DNA from: Paenibacillus tianjinensis
GTDB taxonomy: Bacteria; Bacillota; Bacilli; Paenibacillales; Paenibacillaceae
DNA length: 64,000 nt
Direction: 5' to 3'
Assembly (NCBI RefSeq): GCF_017086365.1
Contig: NZ_CP070969.1
Span: forward strand, 5,668,001-5,732,000
Part shown: piece by piece, positions 1 to 11,621 of the stretch
Layout of the letters: each line of letters opens with the position of its first letter
Numbering within the stretch: position 1 is the first letter of the stretch
Position numbers and translations under genes: made by a program
Notes under the pieces: model-generated
Told to the model about the DNA's origin: nothing
The model's database searches: none
Seen by the model: the letters and a program-made list of their open reading frames with translations, nothing else

Positions 1-1131
1 ATGATAAGGTTCTATCTGGATACCTGCCTGTGCGAATAACGCATCCTTCAGCAGATAAGCTCCGAGATGGCCGAGCAATAGACCGAATATGAGTCCAGCA
101 GCCGTCACCAGCAGACCTTCGCTGGTTAATGTAAGCCATACATAAACCCTGGATTTTCCGAGAAGACGTAAGAGTCCTACATCCTTGGTGCGCTCCCCGA
201 CAGCTGCAATCAGAGACAACAGAATCGCAATGCCGGCCAGCAGCACACAGATAGCCGTCAGCACGCTTAGCAGCCTGGAACCCTGATCTACCGCATTCAG
301 CACATCTGAGACCGCCTTGCTTGTATAAGCCGCCTGAACCCCATTGTTTCCATCGAGTGCCTGCTTCAGATCGTGGGCTCCTAACAGACTGGCCGGTTTG
401 ACCAGCACCGCCGTAATCTCCCGATCCTCAGGTGCAAGTTCATGCACGGCCCAGGCGTAGTCCACAGTTGTAAATACGGCACGGTCATCCGGGGTGTGGA
501 GTTCAGGAAGAATGCCTGCTACAGTGTAGTGGAAGCTCTCATGGGCATGTTCTTCATCATGTTCTTCATCGTGCTCTCCAGACCCATGATTCTCTCCATG
601 CTCTGCCTCTGCTGATTCGTGGGCCTGTTCCTGCACAAGCCCGTGCGCCCCCGAAAAGGTATCCCCTACCTTCAGTCCCAGAGACTCGGCGACATACGCG
701 CCAACAATGGTTTCACCGGTACGGGTATACATAACACCTTCCTGCAGCTTGCTGTCCCCATAGCGGGTAAAGAAATAACCGGAATCCATCCCGACGATCG
801 GGAACCCCTTGAAATTGTCACCTGTTGTCATGGCAAAGGCCTGATCGACGGATTTATCCTGCTTCGCCTGATCCAGAACAGCAAGCGGAATATTTCCGGT
901 TGGCGCACCGATATGGTAAAAGGTATTTAGCACAAGCTGAGTCTCACTGCCTGCAGCCCCAATGACCAGGTCGAATGGACCGTAGCCTTTTTTGGCACCC
1001 TGCTCCACGCTCTCCCGGGACAAAGTCAGCAGAACAATAAAAGCAACCGTAATGGCAACTGCACATACGGTAAGCAAGGATAAGAACCGCCGGTGCAGCA
1101 CGTTCCGGAGAGTCAGTCTGAACAGACTCAT
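1..1131 (-). CDS. ABC transporter permease, FtsX/MacB type, His-rich loop (partial, 3' end missing)
   Basis: Reading from the ATG at 1131 gives about 377 residues before the window ends. An N-terminal membrane segment (about residues 19-35) is followed by a large extracytoplasmic domain, then a membrane segment containing LLSVLTAICVLLAGIAI and the start of a further one, as in FtsX/MacB permeases. The extracytoplasmic domain has a stretch very rich in His, Glu and Asp (coded around 535-620). The ATG overlaps the stop of the upstream ATPase gene in an ATGA, so the two are translationally coupled. MacB-type systems work on lipids, peptides or envelope proteins rather than importing solutes. The His-rich loop suggests metal binding or a metal-related substrate, but that is inference. 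The last membrane segment and C-terminus lie outside the window. Confidence 0.85.
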   Translation of the reverse strand, partial: MSLFRLTLRNVLHRRFLSLLTVCAVAITVAFIVLLTLSRESVEQGAKKGYGPFDLVIGAAGSETQLVLNTFYHIGAPTGNIPLAVLDQAKQDKSVDQAFAMTTGDNFKGFPIVGMDSGYFFTRYGDSKLQEGVMYTRTGETIVGAYVAESLGLKVGDTFSGAHGLVQEQAHESAEAEHGENHGSGEHDEEHDEEHAHESFHYTVAGILPELHTPDDRAVFTTVDYAWAVHELAPEDREITAVLVKPASLLGAHDLKQALDGNNGVQAAYTSKAVSDVLNAVDQGSRLLSVLTAICVLLAGIAILLSLIAAVGERTKDVGLLRLLGKSRVYVWLTLTSEGLLVTAAGLIFGLLLGHLGAYLLKDALFAQAGIQIEPYH

Positions 1132-1847
1132 ATCGTTACCTCTTCTCTTTTCACGCGGAGAACCCTCTGCTTAGGCAATGCTTCACGGCACACTTGATTG
1201 ATATCCTGAATGTTCAAGCAGTGCGGAAAGCGGTCCGCCATGTTAAGGTCGTGAGTTACAACGATTAAGGTATGTCCATGGGCTTCGCTTAAATCCAGCA
1301 AAAGCGAGGAAATCTCGTCCGCTGTCTCCCAATCCAGACTGCCTGTAGGCTCATCCGCCAGCAGAAGCGGCGGCTGATTAACCAGTGCCCGTACAATCGC
1401 GACCCGCTGCTGCTGGCCGCGTGACAGCTGGGAAGGCAGATGCTGGCCTCTATCGGAGAGTCCCACCTGCTCCAGCCAATGGTCAACCACCTGCTTTCTC
1501 TCCTTGCGCGAAAGCCGGGAGGTCATCGCAATCTCTACATTCTGCCTGGCTGTCAGTGAAGGAATGAGATGAAAGTCCTGCAGCACATAGCCGATAGAGG
1601 AAGCACGGAAGGCATCGCGCTTCGCCTCTGCCAAACTGTGAAGCGGCTGGCCGTTCACCACTATTTCACCGCTGTCTGCCCGCAGAATTCCGCTAACCAG
1701 ATGCAGAAGCGTGCTTTTACCGGACCCGCTGGGTCCGGTAATGGCTACACGCTCTCCTTTATCAACTGTCCACTCTGGTATATCCAGAATCCGTACAACT
1801 CTTCCGTCAACCTTAAATTGTTTCTTCAAATCTCGAATTTGGAGCAA
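1128..1847 (-). CDS. ABC transporter ATP-binding protein, LolD/MacB type
   Basis: Cytoplasmic ATPase partner of the FtsX-type permease just downstream. Walker A (GPSGSGKST), signature (LSRGQQQRVAI), Walker B with the family-typical ADEPTGSLD, and the H-loop (VVTHD) are all present. The frame is open upstream to a GTG at 1856, but an AGGAG ends only one base before that GTG. The TTG at 1847 lies about 10 bases from the same AGGAG and is the better start, giving 239 residues. The gene follows the phosphatase gene closely, which suggests one transcript of phosphatase, ATPase and permease. The subfamily is clear; the substrate is unknown. Confidence 0.88.
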   Translation of the reverse strand: MLQIRDLKKQFKVDGRVVRILDIPEWTVDKGERVAITGPSGSGKSTLLHLVSGILRADSGEIVVNGQPLHSLAEAKRDAFRASSIGYVLQDFHLIPSLTARQNVEIAMTSRLSRKERKQVVDHWLEQVGLSDRGQHLPSQLSRGQQQRVAIVRALVNQPPLLLADEPTGSLDWETADEISSLLLDLSEAHGHTLIVVTHDLNMADRFPHCLNIQDINQVCREALPKQRVLRVKREEVTI

Positions 1848-1858
1848 CCAGGCCACTC

Positions 1859-3580
1859 CTATCTCAGTATGATCCGTTCGGACAAAGCATCCCAGGTTAA
1901 GGTTGTGCCCTTCAGCTGACTGAATGCGTTAAGCGGGAGATACAGTACGCCATTATCAACATCCACTGTATAAGCAGCAGTTTTGCCGTTCAATTTAGCT
2001 GTTTTATCCGTAAGGTTAACCTCAATGGTATTCTTCGCAAGGCTCAGCTTTGCAGTAGCTGTATCCCCTTTATAAGTTCCCCCAAGTGCTTTGGCCAGTG
2101 CCCCGGCCGGATAGAGGACCTCGTTGTCGCGGCTGATTTTAAACTTCGGATATAAATATTTGGACTGCAGCTCTGCTGAGCTCTTCTCCAAATTCAGACC
2201 CAGGATGCCTGCGCCCGCTTTTGCAATTTGCGTGTTGTCCACCTGACCCTTTACCTTGTCTGCGATTGGACCATATGCCCAGATTCCGACATCCACTGCA
2301 GAGTGTCCGTGACCGGACCAGCCTACCAGAAGTCGCTTGGAAATCACCGCATTATACGCGCCTTCACGTTTATAAGAGGAACCGTCGCCATTCATGATCT
2401 GGGTAACTTCCTCATCGGAAAGATCTGTAATCCATGTATTCGCCGTTACGATACTGCGGATCTCTTCCGGTGTCTGCGCCGCTTCAAGACTTGCTGCCAG
2501 GCTTTCGGAGGAGTGCTTTTGCTTGTTCCACAGATCGATGTTGATTTCGTAGATATTGTCGCGGGAGAGGGACAGGCCGCCGGTTTCATGGTCTGCTGTA
2601 ACTACCACGGAAGTGTTGCCGTTTTTCTTCGCAAATTCAATCGCCGTCTTAAATGCGGCATCAAAGTCTAGTGTCTCTTGAACAAGTGTAGGAAGATCAT
2701 TAGCATGACCGGCATGGTCGATACGTCCGCCTTCAATCATCATGACAAAGCCGTCTTTATCCGTAGACAAAATATTCAGCGCTTTGGAGGTCATTGCCGC
2801 CAGACTCGGAATTTCGGCCGTACGATCCGGAACATAGGCAACATGCGAGCTGCCGAACAGGCCCAGAACCTTGGAGTTTTTGGAGGTGAGCGCATTTAGA
2901 GCCGAAGTATTCTCAACCACAGTGTATCCTTTGGCTTTAAAGTCAGGGAGAAGGTTCTTGTCTGTACGTTTACCCTTCTCATCCTTGGTTACAAAAAACT
3001 GCTTGCCGCCGCCCATTAGGACATCTACGCCGCTCTCCAGATACTGTGAGGCAATCGCTGATTCGTTATCGCGGCTGCGGACATGGGAAGCGTAAACGGC
3101 TGGTGTGGCATGGGTAATACGAGCTGTGGTCACAAGCCCGGTTGCCTTGCCGCTGCTCTCGGCAGCTTCAATAATGGAGGCAAACGGTTTAGCTACATCC
3201 TCGTTGGACACACTGATCCCCGCATTATATGTTTTATGACCTGTAGCAAATGCAGTACCGGCTGAAGCGGAGTCCGTGACGATACCCGAAACGACTTTCC
3301 CGCCGTCTTCTCCACGGTCTGCATATGTAGTTGCTTGTCCTACATAATATGGATCGATGTTCAGATGATTGACACCCTTGGTGTATTGCTGAAAATATCT
3401 TGCCGCAGAAACTTGTGCCGGACCCATACCGTCGCCAATCAGAACGATGAGGTTTTGAGACTGGGCTTTGGGCGTTACCCCTGCTTTAGTTGTACTTTGT
3501 GCTGCTCCCGCAAGAGTTGCCCCCGAAACTACAGCTGCAGCCAATCCTCCAAAAACGATGCCCTTCATAAGCTTCTTCAT
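1859..3580 (-). CDS. Secreted alkaline phosphatase with C-terminal stalk domain
   Basis: A metal-dependent phosphomonoesterase of the PhoA family, exported to the cell surface. Residues 1-27 form a signal peptide (MKK start, hydrophobic core, AxA-like end). LIGDGMG (Asp50) is the first metal site, and TDSASAGTA carries the nucleophile Ser104. Further ligands are in GGRIDHAGH, TADHETGG and SGHGHSAVDV, so the active site looks complete. About the last 95 residues resemble the copper-amine-oxidase N-terminal-type stalk repeat common on Paenibacillus exoproteins. It probably holds the enzyme in the wall, and it makes the protein longer (573 residues) than classic enzymes. A strong AGGAAGGGG precedes the ATG. 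The gene heads the operon with the ABC ATPase and permease. Phosphate-starvation control is likely from the family and from two candidate PhoP half-sites upstream. Confidence 0.93.
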   Translation of the reverse strand: MKKLMKGIVFGGLAAAVVSGATLAGAAQSTTKAGVTPKAQSQNLIVLIGDGMGPAQVSAARYFQQYTKGVNHLNIDPYYVGQATTYADRGEDGGKVVSGIVTDSASAGTAFATGHKTYNAGISVSNEDVAKPFASIIEAAESSGKATGLVTTARITHATPAVYASHVRSRDNESAIASQYLESGVDVLMGGGKQFFVTKDEKGKRTDKNLLPDFKAKGYTVVENTSALNALTSKNSKVLGLFGSSHVAYVPDRTAEIPSLAAMTSKALNILSTDKDGFVMMIEGGRIDHAGHANDLPTLVQETLDFDAAFKTAIEFAKKNGNTSVVVTADHETGGLSLSRDNIYEINIDLWNKQKHSSESLAASLEAAQTPEEIRSIVTANTWITDLSDEEVTQIMNGDGSSYKREGAYNAVISKRLLVGWSGHGHSAVDVGIWAYGPIADKVKGQVDNTQIAKAGAGILGLNLEKSSAELQSKYLYPKFKISRDNEVLYPAGALAKALGGTYKGDTATAKLSLAKNTIEVNLTDKTAKLNGKTAAYTVDVDNGVLYLPLNAFSQLKGTTLTWDALSERIILR

Positions 3581-3631
3581 TGTATACCCCTTCCTGGTTA
3601 TAATGATTCTTAACCAAGCTTACCTTGGAAA

Positions 3632-3648
3632 GGTTAACGAATTGTCAA
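3632..3648 (-). promoter_or_regulatory. Candidate PhoP half-sites upstream of the phosphatase gene
   Basis: Read on the minus strand, TTGACA (3648-3643) and TTAACC (3637-3632) lie exactly 11 bases apart. Each matches the Bacillus PhoP half-site TT(A/T/C)ACA at five of six positions. A functional Bacillus Pho box normally needs about four such units, and the neighbouring units are weak. The TTGACA could also be a -35 element. Confidence 0.3.
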
Positions 3649-3732
3649 AATAAGTAATGGGTTGTATTAAATTATCAGTTGTTCATATATCGCTTTTAAA
3701 TAAACAGATGACTTCTGATATGTACAAAAAAG

Positions 3733-3783
3733 CCCTGTGTCCCTTCGCCGCAAAGCGAATGGATCACAGGACTCTTTTCGTGC
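3733..3783 (-). terminator. Terminator-like hairpin after ligA
   Basis: An imperfect stem (AAAAG-CCTGTG paired with CACAGG-CTTTT) with a large loop lies between the end of ligA and the phosphatase promoter region. It is flanked by A and T runs. Confidence 0.5.
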
Positions 3784-3810
3784 ATTTGTATGCTCAATAA
3801 TCTGGCCAGC

Positions 3811-5910
<2,100 letters not shown>

Positions 5911-5983
5911 CGTTCTACAGCATGTGAATGACACATCTACTACTCTTTATATTCTAAAAATGCATTCGCTATCCCTGGCCGGA

Positions 5984-8344
5984 TTATTCGACCTTGGTGA
6001 TCGGGGCGAACCCGGCAAGCAGCCGCTTCACACCCACCGGTGCCGGAAAAGCGATCTGCAGCTCCGTATCGTTGCCGCTGCCCTTGACGGACACAATGGT
6101 GCCGGTGCCCCATTTGCCGTGGGCCACCTTGTCGCCCGCCTTGTAGTCACCGGCCGCCGCGGCCGCCCCTCCCGTAGCGCGCTGCGCGCCTGCTCCGGTC
6201 GTCACGGTCACGCGTCCTGCGCCAGGCACAGCGGACGCGGTACTGCCGCCTAGGCTGGCGCTCTGCCCGCCAGCCGGCGCAGTGCCGGCACCGCCTGTAG
6301 CGCGGCCGCCGAAGTTCCCCCGGCCGCCGCCGCCGAAGCCGCGGCCGCCATAGGCACCGCCAACCTCCGCGCCGCCGCGCCGGAAGCGGTCCGATTCCCG
6401 GGCGGTATCTTCCTTGAGCTCCTCCGGAATCTCCTCCAGGAAGCGGGACGGCGCATTGGCGGTCGTCCGTCCGAACAGCGTGCGCATTCTTGCGCAGCTG
6501 AGGAACAGCTGCTTCTCCGCACGTGTAATGCCTACATAAGCCAGCCGGCGTTCCTCTTCCAATTCATCATTGTCCTGGAAAGCACGGCTATGCGGGAATA
6601 CCCCTTCTTCCATCCCGATGATGAAGACTGTCGGGAACTCCAGCCCCTTCGCGCTGTGCATGGTCATCAGTACCACGGCATCGCTGCGTTCCTCATCATC
6701 ATTCACACTGTCAATATCCGCAATCAGCGCCAGATCAGTAAGGAAGGAGACCAGCGACTTGTCTTCATTATTTTTCTCAAACTCCATCGTCACCGACAGG
6801 AACTCATCGATATTCTCCAGGCGGGAGCGGGATTCGAGGGTGTTCTCATTTTGCAGCTCCAGCCGGTATTGCGACATCTCCAGAATTTTCTCAGTCAGTT
6901 CGGTCACTGACAGGAACTCTACCATCCGGTGCAGCGCTTCGATCATATCGTAAAACTCCACCAGTGCATTCCGCGTCCGGCCGGCAAAGCCGAGATCGTC
7001 CACTGTCTGCAGTACCCGGAATATCGAAACACCGCGTTCTGCTGCCGCTACAGCAAGCTTGCCGATTGTAGTATCTCCCAGACCGCGCTTAGGTACATTG
7101 ATAATCCGCGCCAAGCTGATATCATCATCAGGATTGGACAAGAGTCGCAGATAAGCCAGAAGGTCCTTGATTTCTTTACGGTCATAGAACTTAATCCCGC
7201 CGACAATCTGATACGGAATATCCGATTTGATCAGAATTTCTTCTATTACACGGGATTGGGCATTGGTACGGTATAGAATTGCGTGATTCTGATAGGCCTG
7301 GCCCTGCTTAACGTTCTTGCTGATTTCACCGGTAACAAAATATCCCTCATCATGCTCGGAATCCCCGCGGAACACCTTGATCTTGGCTCCTTCGTCCGAA
7401 TCCGTCCACAGCTTCTTCGGCTTACGGCCGGTGTTCAGCGCAATAACGCCATTGGCGGCGTTCAGAATATTGGAGGTCGAGCGGTAGTTCTGCTCCAGCA
7501 GAATGGTCGTGGCTTCCGGATAATCCTCTTCAAAGTTTAGAATGTTGGTAATATCCGCTCCGCGCCAGCGGTAGATGGACTGGTCGCTGTCTCCGACGAC
7601 GCAAATCCGGTGATGGCTGTCCGCAAGCATGCGGCAGAGCATGTACTGCGCCCGGTTCGTATCCTGATACTCATCGACATGAATGTACTTAAATTTCTTC
7701 TGGTAGAAATCAAGCACCTCAGGCACTTCCTCGAACAATTGAATCGTCTTCATAATCAGGTCGTCAAAATCCAGCGAGTTGTTGCTTCTCAGCCGCTGCT
7801 GGTACTTGGTATACACCTTAGCGACAAGCCCTTCGAAATAATCTCCGATCTTCTGCTCATACTGTGCCGGTGTAATCAGTTCATTCTTGTTCGTACTGAT
7901 TACTGCCTGGACCGCTTTGGGCTCAAACTTCTTGGTGTCGATATTCAGATCCTTCATACAGTTGCGGATAACAGACAATTGGTCCGTAGAATCGAGAATA
8001 GAAAAATTGGAGGTGAACCCGATCCGTTCAATATCCTTGCGCAGAATCCGCACACACATCGAGTGGAAGGTGGATACCCAGATATCCCGCCCCTCCGGGC
8101 CGACCAGCTTGGAGACACGCTCCTGCATTTCGCGGGCTGCTTTATTCGTAAAGGTAATCGCCAGGATCGCCCAAGGCGGCGCTTTACGGTTCGCAATCAG
8201 CCAGGCAATGCGGTGGGTAAGCACGCGCGTCTTACCGCTGCCCGCTCCGGCCATAATCAAGAGAGGTCCTTCGGTGGTTTCTACAGCCTGGCGCTGTGGG
8301 GGATTGAGCCGGCTTACGGCGTCCTGTATGTTAATAAGTTGCAT
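5984..8344 (-). CDS. pcrA: ATP-dependent DNA helicase PcrA (UvrD family)
   Basis: A 3'-5' superfamily 1A helicase acting in repair and in clearing replication and transcription conflicts. Motif I is GAGSGKT, motif Ia [12 protein letters not shown], motif [10 protein letters not shown], motif [19 protein letters not shown], motif [10 protein letters not shown], motif [12 protein letters not shown] and motif [11 protein letters not shown]. The C-terminus has a Gly/Ala-rich linker of roughly 85 residues and then a Tudor-like domain ([20 protein letters not shown]), which in this family contacts RNA polymerase. Of three in-frame ATGs, the one at 8344 is best: AAAGGAG lies about 10 bases upstream, while the earlier ATGs sit on or against that site. 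The product is 786 residues. Confidence 0.96.
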   Translation of the reverse strand: MQLINIQDAVSRLNPPQRQAVETTEGPLLIMAGAGSGKTRVLTHRIAWLIANRKAPPWAILAITFTNKAAREMQERVSKLVGPEGRDIWVSTFHSMCVRILRKDIERIGFTSNFSILDSTDQLSVIRNCMKDLNIDTKKFEPKAVQAVISTNKNELITPAQYEQKIGDYFEGLVAKVYTKYQQRLRSNNSLDFDDLIMKTIQLFEEVPEVLDFYQKKFKYIHVDEYQDTNRAQYMLCRMLADSHHRICVVGDSDQSIYRWRGADITNILNFEEDYPEATTILLEQNYRSTSNILNAANGVIALNTGRKPKKLWTDSDEGAKIKVFRGDSEHDEGYFVTGEISKNVKQGQAYQNHAILYRTNAQSRVIEEILIKSDIPYQIVGGIKFYDRKEIKDLLAYLRLLSNPDDDISLARIINVPKRGLGDTTIGKLAVAAAERGVSIFRVLQTVDDLGFAGRTRNALVEFYDMIEALHRMVEFLSVTELTEKILEMSQYRLELQNENTLESRSRLENIDEFLSVTMEFEKNNEDKSLVSFLTDLALIADIDSVNDDEERSDAVVLMTMHSAKGLEFPTVFIIGMEEGVFPHSRAFQDNDELEEERRLAYVGITRAEKQLFLSCARMRTLFGRTTANAPSRFLEEIPEELKEDTARESDRFRRGGAEVGGAYGGRGFGGGGRGNFGGRATGGAGTAPAGGQSASLGGSTASAVPGAGRVTVTTGAGAQRATGGAAAAAGDYKAGDKVAHGKWGTGTIVSVKGSGNDTELQIAFPAPVGVKRLLAGFAPITKVE

Positions 8345-8381
8345 GTGTGACATGCTCCTTTCCAATATAAGCTTTATATAG

Positions 8382-9101
8382 CTAATCTAATTGAATCTTC
8401 GGTGTCTGCTTAACAGCCTGCACGGTGAACAGCGCCTGCTGCACATCCCGGTAAATAATATTGCCTACAACGACGGTATCGCAAAGGGCAGCCGCCTGCT
8501 CAGCCTCAGCCTCGCCGGTAATTCCGCCTCCGTAAAAAAGCTGGCTGTTCTCCACCGTCTCCCTGACTTCCCGCACCGTCTCCATATTGCCGAACGTCCC
8601 GCTATATTCGATGTAAACGACCGGCAGCTGCATCAGCTTGTCCGCGATCTGCGCATACGCCGCAGCCCCGCGCGCGCTTAAGCGGCTGTCTGCGCCCGTA
8701 AGACGGGCTACAGATGAGTCCTCATTCAAGACAATGTACCCTTCTGTAAGCAGCAACTCCCACGGGATCAGGCTGCCAAAACGCTCTATCGCCTTGCGGT
8801 GGTGTCCGAAAATCCACTCCGTGTCAGAAGTATTCAGTACCATAGGAATCATATATAAATCAAATCCCGGCACGGCCGCTTCCAGATTTGAAACCTCCAG
8901 TGCACAGGGAAGCTCATACTGCCGCACTCTGGCAAGCAGCCGGGTGGTATTCTCATAAGTAACGCCAGTGGACCCGCCTACGAGAATGGCATCGGTACCG
9001 GAACAGCAAATGGCTTCCAGCTCCTGATCACCAAGCTCACGGTCCGGGTCCAGCTTGAATACATGCCGCCACGGCTGTATTGATTGCCGTATTTCATTCA
9101 T
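8382..9101 (-). CDS. pcrB: Heptaprenylglyceryl phosphate synthase PcrB
   Basis: A TIM-barrel prenyltransferase joining a polyprenyl diphosphate to sn-glycerol-1-phosphate; in Bacillus it uses a C35 chain. Recognisable parts are the N-terminal [15 protein letters not shown], the loop [24 protein letters not shown], and the phosphate-binding [12 protein letters not shown] with [10 protein letters not shown] near the end. The length of 239 residues is normal. It lies directly upstream of pcrA, as in Bacillus, and is probably co-transcribed with it. Confidence 0.94.
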   Translation of the reverse strand: MNEIRQSIQPWRHVFKLDPDRELGDQELEAICCSGTDAILVGGSTGVTYENTTRLLARVRQYELPCALEVSNLEAAVPGFDLYMIPMVLNTSDTEWIFGHHRKAIERFGSLIPWELLLTEGYIVLNEDSSVARLTGADSRLSARGAAAYAQIADKLMQLPVVYIEYSGTFGNMETVREVRETVENSQLFYGGGITGEAEAEQAAALCDTVVVGNIIYRDVQQALFTVQAVKQTPKIQLD

Positions 9102-9148
9102 CCATCGTCCATCCTCACCAATTTATCTAGACTGATGCCAAGCCAAAA

Positions 9149-9206
9149 ACACTCCCGCCACCGCAAAAACCGTAACTCTAGTCTATGCCAGCACAAAGGG
9201 GAGTGT
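9149..9206 (-). terminator. Terminator-like hairpin after the phosphodiesterase-like gene
   Basis: ACACTCCC (9149-9156) pairs with GGGAGTGT (9199-9206). On the minus strand a run of T follows the stem. The loop is long (about 42 bases). Confidence 0.5.
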
Positions 9207-9257
9207 CAATTTAAAGCAGGGAAAAATACGAACATTTTTTCGCGTTTTGAGGATCCA

Positions 9258-10124
9258 TTAGCGCAATCCCCGAATCCCGTCCAAGTCATCCTCCGAGACA
9301 AAATCGGTATAAAATCCGTCCACACCCATCCGGGACAGCTTTGTAATCTCCTGTTCATCATTGAGCGTATGCACATATACGCGGGCTCCGGCCCGTTTCA
9401 GCTTCCGGACAAAGCTCTTGGAGGCTCTGGTAACCGGCATCGTAATCTCCACCCCCGTATCCTTAACGAAAGCAAGCACCTGTTCATCACTATCCTGGGA
9501 TTGATACAGAGTATAAATCACCTCCGGAAAAGCATATACCTTATTTACTACGTCCAGCATGTCACGGCTGTAAATTTGCGGAACAATCCGCTCCAGCAGC
9601 GAAGGATCTTTGCGCTTAGCAGCTTCAACAATAAGTCTAAACTGTCTGGTTACCAGCTCGGGGTCATGCTCCTTTGTATCCGTCACAATATAAGCATCCG
9701 GGTAAGCAATCATCAGATCCATAATCTTATCAATGTCTAGCGGAGAATACAGTTCAAGGATCGGGCTGTCCATTACTTCATTGTAACTAAGCACCGTACC
9801 TTGTTTGGCTGCAGGAAGCACATCAAGCTGACCGAGCAGCTTACTCATATTGCCGGTCCACTCATGACGGGCAATCAGCTTATTGTCTGTTGTAAGCAGT
9901 AAATCCGTTTCAAACAGCCTGCTTCCCTGCTCATAATTAGCAACAAAAGCATCGAGGGTATTCGTATACGTATGACCGTTAATCCCGCCCATCGCATGGG
10001 CAATGATCCGGTATGCTGTAAAGCCGGTTGCCGGTTCTTCTTCCTTGGGCCATAGGGTAATCACGAGTAAAAGTATAAGTGCAGCAACCATGATGACTGA
10101 CGCTGTTAGCTTTCTTTTATCCAT
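9258..10124 (-). CDS. Membrane-anchored glycerophosphodiester phosphodiesterase-like protein
   Basis: The start at 10124 (MDKRKLT...) puts a single hydrophobic segment at residues 7-25, so the protein is an anchored, outward-facing enzyme. The body has GDPD-family features: AHAMGG, TNTLDAF, and FETDLLLTTDNKLIARHEW, which holds the acidic and His residues of the active site. Near the C-terminus are VYVHTLND and MGVDGFYTDF. Classic family members read HRG near the first His, and here the motif is HAMGG, so the substrate may differ from glycerophosphodiesters. The frame extends 14 codons further upstream without a better ribosome site. Its length is 288 residues. Confidence 0.8.
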   Translation of the reverse strand: MDKRKLTASVIMVAALILLLVITLWPKEEEPATGFTAYRIIAHAMGGINGHTYTNTLDAFVANYEQGSRLFETDLLLTTDNKLIARHEWTGNMSKLLGQLDVLPAAKQGTVLSYNEVMDSPILELYSPLDIDKIMDLMIAYPDAYIVTDTKEHDPELVTRQFRLIVEAAKRKDPSLLERIVPQIYSRDMLDVVNKVYAFPEVIYTLYQSQDSDEQVLAFVKDTGVEITMPVTRASKSFVRKLKRAGARVYVHTLNDEQEITKLSRMGVDGFYTDFVSEDDLDGIRGLR

Positions 10125-10165
10125 AATAGAGGGTTTCCTTTGCCGGGTGTAGTGTAGAAAAAGCA

Positions 10166-10203
10166 AAAACGGCTGTAGCCTTATAGAAGGATGGCAACCG
10201 TTT
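10166..10203 (-). terminator. Terminator after the sugar-phosphate transferase gene
   Basis: On the minus strand AAACGG-TTGCC pairs with GGC-CCGTTT, followed by a T-run (AAAAAC on the plus strand). It lies directly past the stop at 10221. Confidence 0.7.
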
Positions 10204-10220
10204 CTATGGAAGATATAAAA

Positions 10221-11621
10221 TTAATAGGCATTTTTGAAGCCGTTGCGGATCGTTCTGACAATAATCCGGATATCGAACAGCAGCGACCAGTTTTCGATAT
10301 AGAAAATATCATGCTTGATCCGCTCTTCAATCGAAGTATCGCCGCGCAGGCCATTGCTCTGTGCCCAGCCGGTAATTCCCGGGCGCACATGATGCTTGAC
10401 CATATATTTCGGAATTTCATCACGAAACTGCTCTACATAAAACGGACGTTCGGGCCGCGGACCCACCACACTCATCTGCCCCAGCAGCACATTAAAGAAC
10501 TGCGGCAGCTCATCCAGGCTGGTCCGGCGGATAAAGGTTCCGAACCGGGTGCGGCGGGGATCTTCCTTCGTGCTCCACCCGGTATCCTCTTCCCCATCCG
10601 TCTGCATCTTCATCGAACGGAATTTGTACATCATAAAGTTGCGCCGGTTGAGTCCTACACGCTCCTGCTTGAAGATAACCGGTCCAGGTGAGGTAACCCG
10701 CACACCCAGTGCTACAATAAGCATTACAGGAGACATCATAATTATGGCGAACAGCGAGAATACAATATCAAACGCCCGCTTGGCCAGCTTATTCCCCGTC
10801 ATATCCAGCGGAATATCCCGCACATTGATCATCGGCATCCCGGCAAAATTGTCGAAGTAAGGACGGGCCGGCAGGTAGTCGAAGAAATCAGGGATGATTA
10901 GCGTCCGCACACCCGCCTTTTCGCAGGCGGCAATAATTGCCGGATACTTGGAGTGGGCATCCAGCGGAAGCGCCAGGATCACCTCATCCACAGGCAGCAT
11001 CTCAAGCATTCCTGGAAGCTCATCGACCGTACCCAGAATCGGCTTAAAGCGCTGTTCTTCGATACCGTCCCATTTGTGGTAGTCATCCAGGAACCCGATC
11101 GTCTCATATCCCAGCTCCGGGTATTGCACGAGATTATTATAGAATCTTTTACCCAGAGTACCGGCCCCTATAATCAGGACAAATTGGCGGTTGTAGCCTT
11201 TTTCCCGTAGCGATTTCAGCATTGACTTCAGCACATAACGGTACAGCATGATGGATAAAATATTGAAGCCCATATAAATGGCCAGATATTGACGGGAAAC
11301 ATCGATTTCCTTCAGGAAAAACATCACGCCAAGCAGGATGAAGATAGCCATCACGTGCACTTGAAAAATTTTGAGGAATTCATCGACAAAACGTTTCTTG
11401 CGCTTCGGCAGATACAGAGACAGCACAATCCCGATCAACACAGCAATCACGGCGTACATTATGCTCCAATAAGCATACGATTCTACCGGAAGCGTATTAT
11501 AGGATTCCAGCAAACCGCTCTTAAACTTCAGCCACCACGCTGCCAGAAAAGACAGCTGAATTACCAGAAAGTCGGTAACCATATACAGCTGGGTCAAAAA
11601 CTTCTGATTACGGCGGATCAT
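10221..11621 (-). CDS. Initiating sugar-phosphate polyprenyl transferase (WsaP/WbaP-like)
   Basis: Transfers a sugar-1-phosphate to undecaprenyl phosphate, the first step of lipid-linked glycan assembly. The N-terminal half has four to five membrane segments and a nucleotide-binding-like CoA-binding fold (VLIIGAGTLGKRFYNNL). The C-terminal catalytic domain has a membrane hairpin (FDIVFSLFAIIMMSPVML) and the conserved FKQERVGLNRRNFMMYKFRS, RRTSLDELPQFFNVL, VVGPRPERP and VRPGITGWAQ. The length of 466 residues is that of the WsaP/WbaP-type enzymes that start S-layer glycans or exopolysaccharides. Its ATG overlaps the stop of the upstream glycosyltransferase (ATGA), so they form a pair. The exact sugar (often galactose or glucose) cannot be read from the sequence. 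Confidence 0.92.
   Translation of the reverse strand: MIRRNQKFLTQLYMVTDFLVIQLSFLAAWWLKFKSGLLESYNTLPVESYAYWSIMYAVIAVLIGIVLSLYLPKRKKRFVDEFLKIFQVHVMAIFILLGVMFFLKEIDVSRQYLAIYMGFNILSIMLYRYVLKSMLKSLREKGYNRQFVLIIGAGTLGKRFYNNLVQYPELGYETIGFLDDYHKWDGIEEQRFKPILGTVDELPGMLEMLPVDEVILALPLDAHSKYPAIIAACEKAGVRTLIIPDFFDYLPARPYFDNFAGMPMINVRDIPLDMTGNKLAKRAFDIVFSLFAIIMMSPVMLIVALGVRVTSPGPVIFKQERVGLNRRNFMMYKFRSMKMQTDGEEDTGWSTKEDPRRTRFGTFIRRTSLDELPQFFNVLLGQMSVVGPRPERPFYVEQFRDEIPKYMVKHHVRPGITGWAQSNGLRGDTSIEERIKHDIFYIENWSLLFDIRIIVRTIRNGFKNAY

Noticed and set aside
3581..3730. Zur (zinc) box upstream of the phosphatase gene
   Set aside because: No match to the TCGTAAT-N-ATTACGA type palindrome was found.
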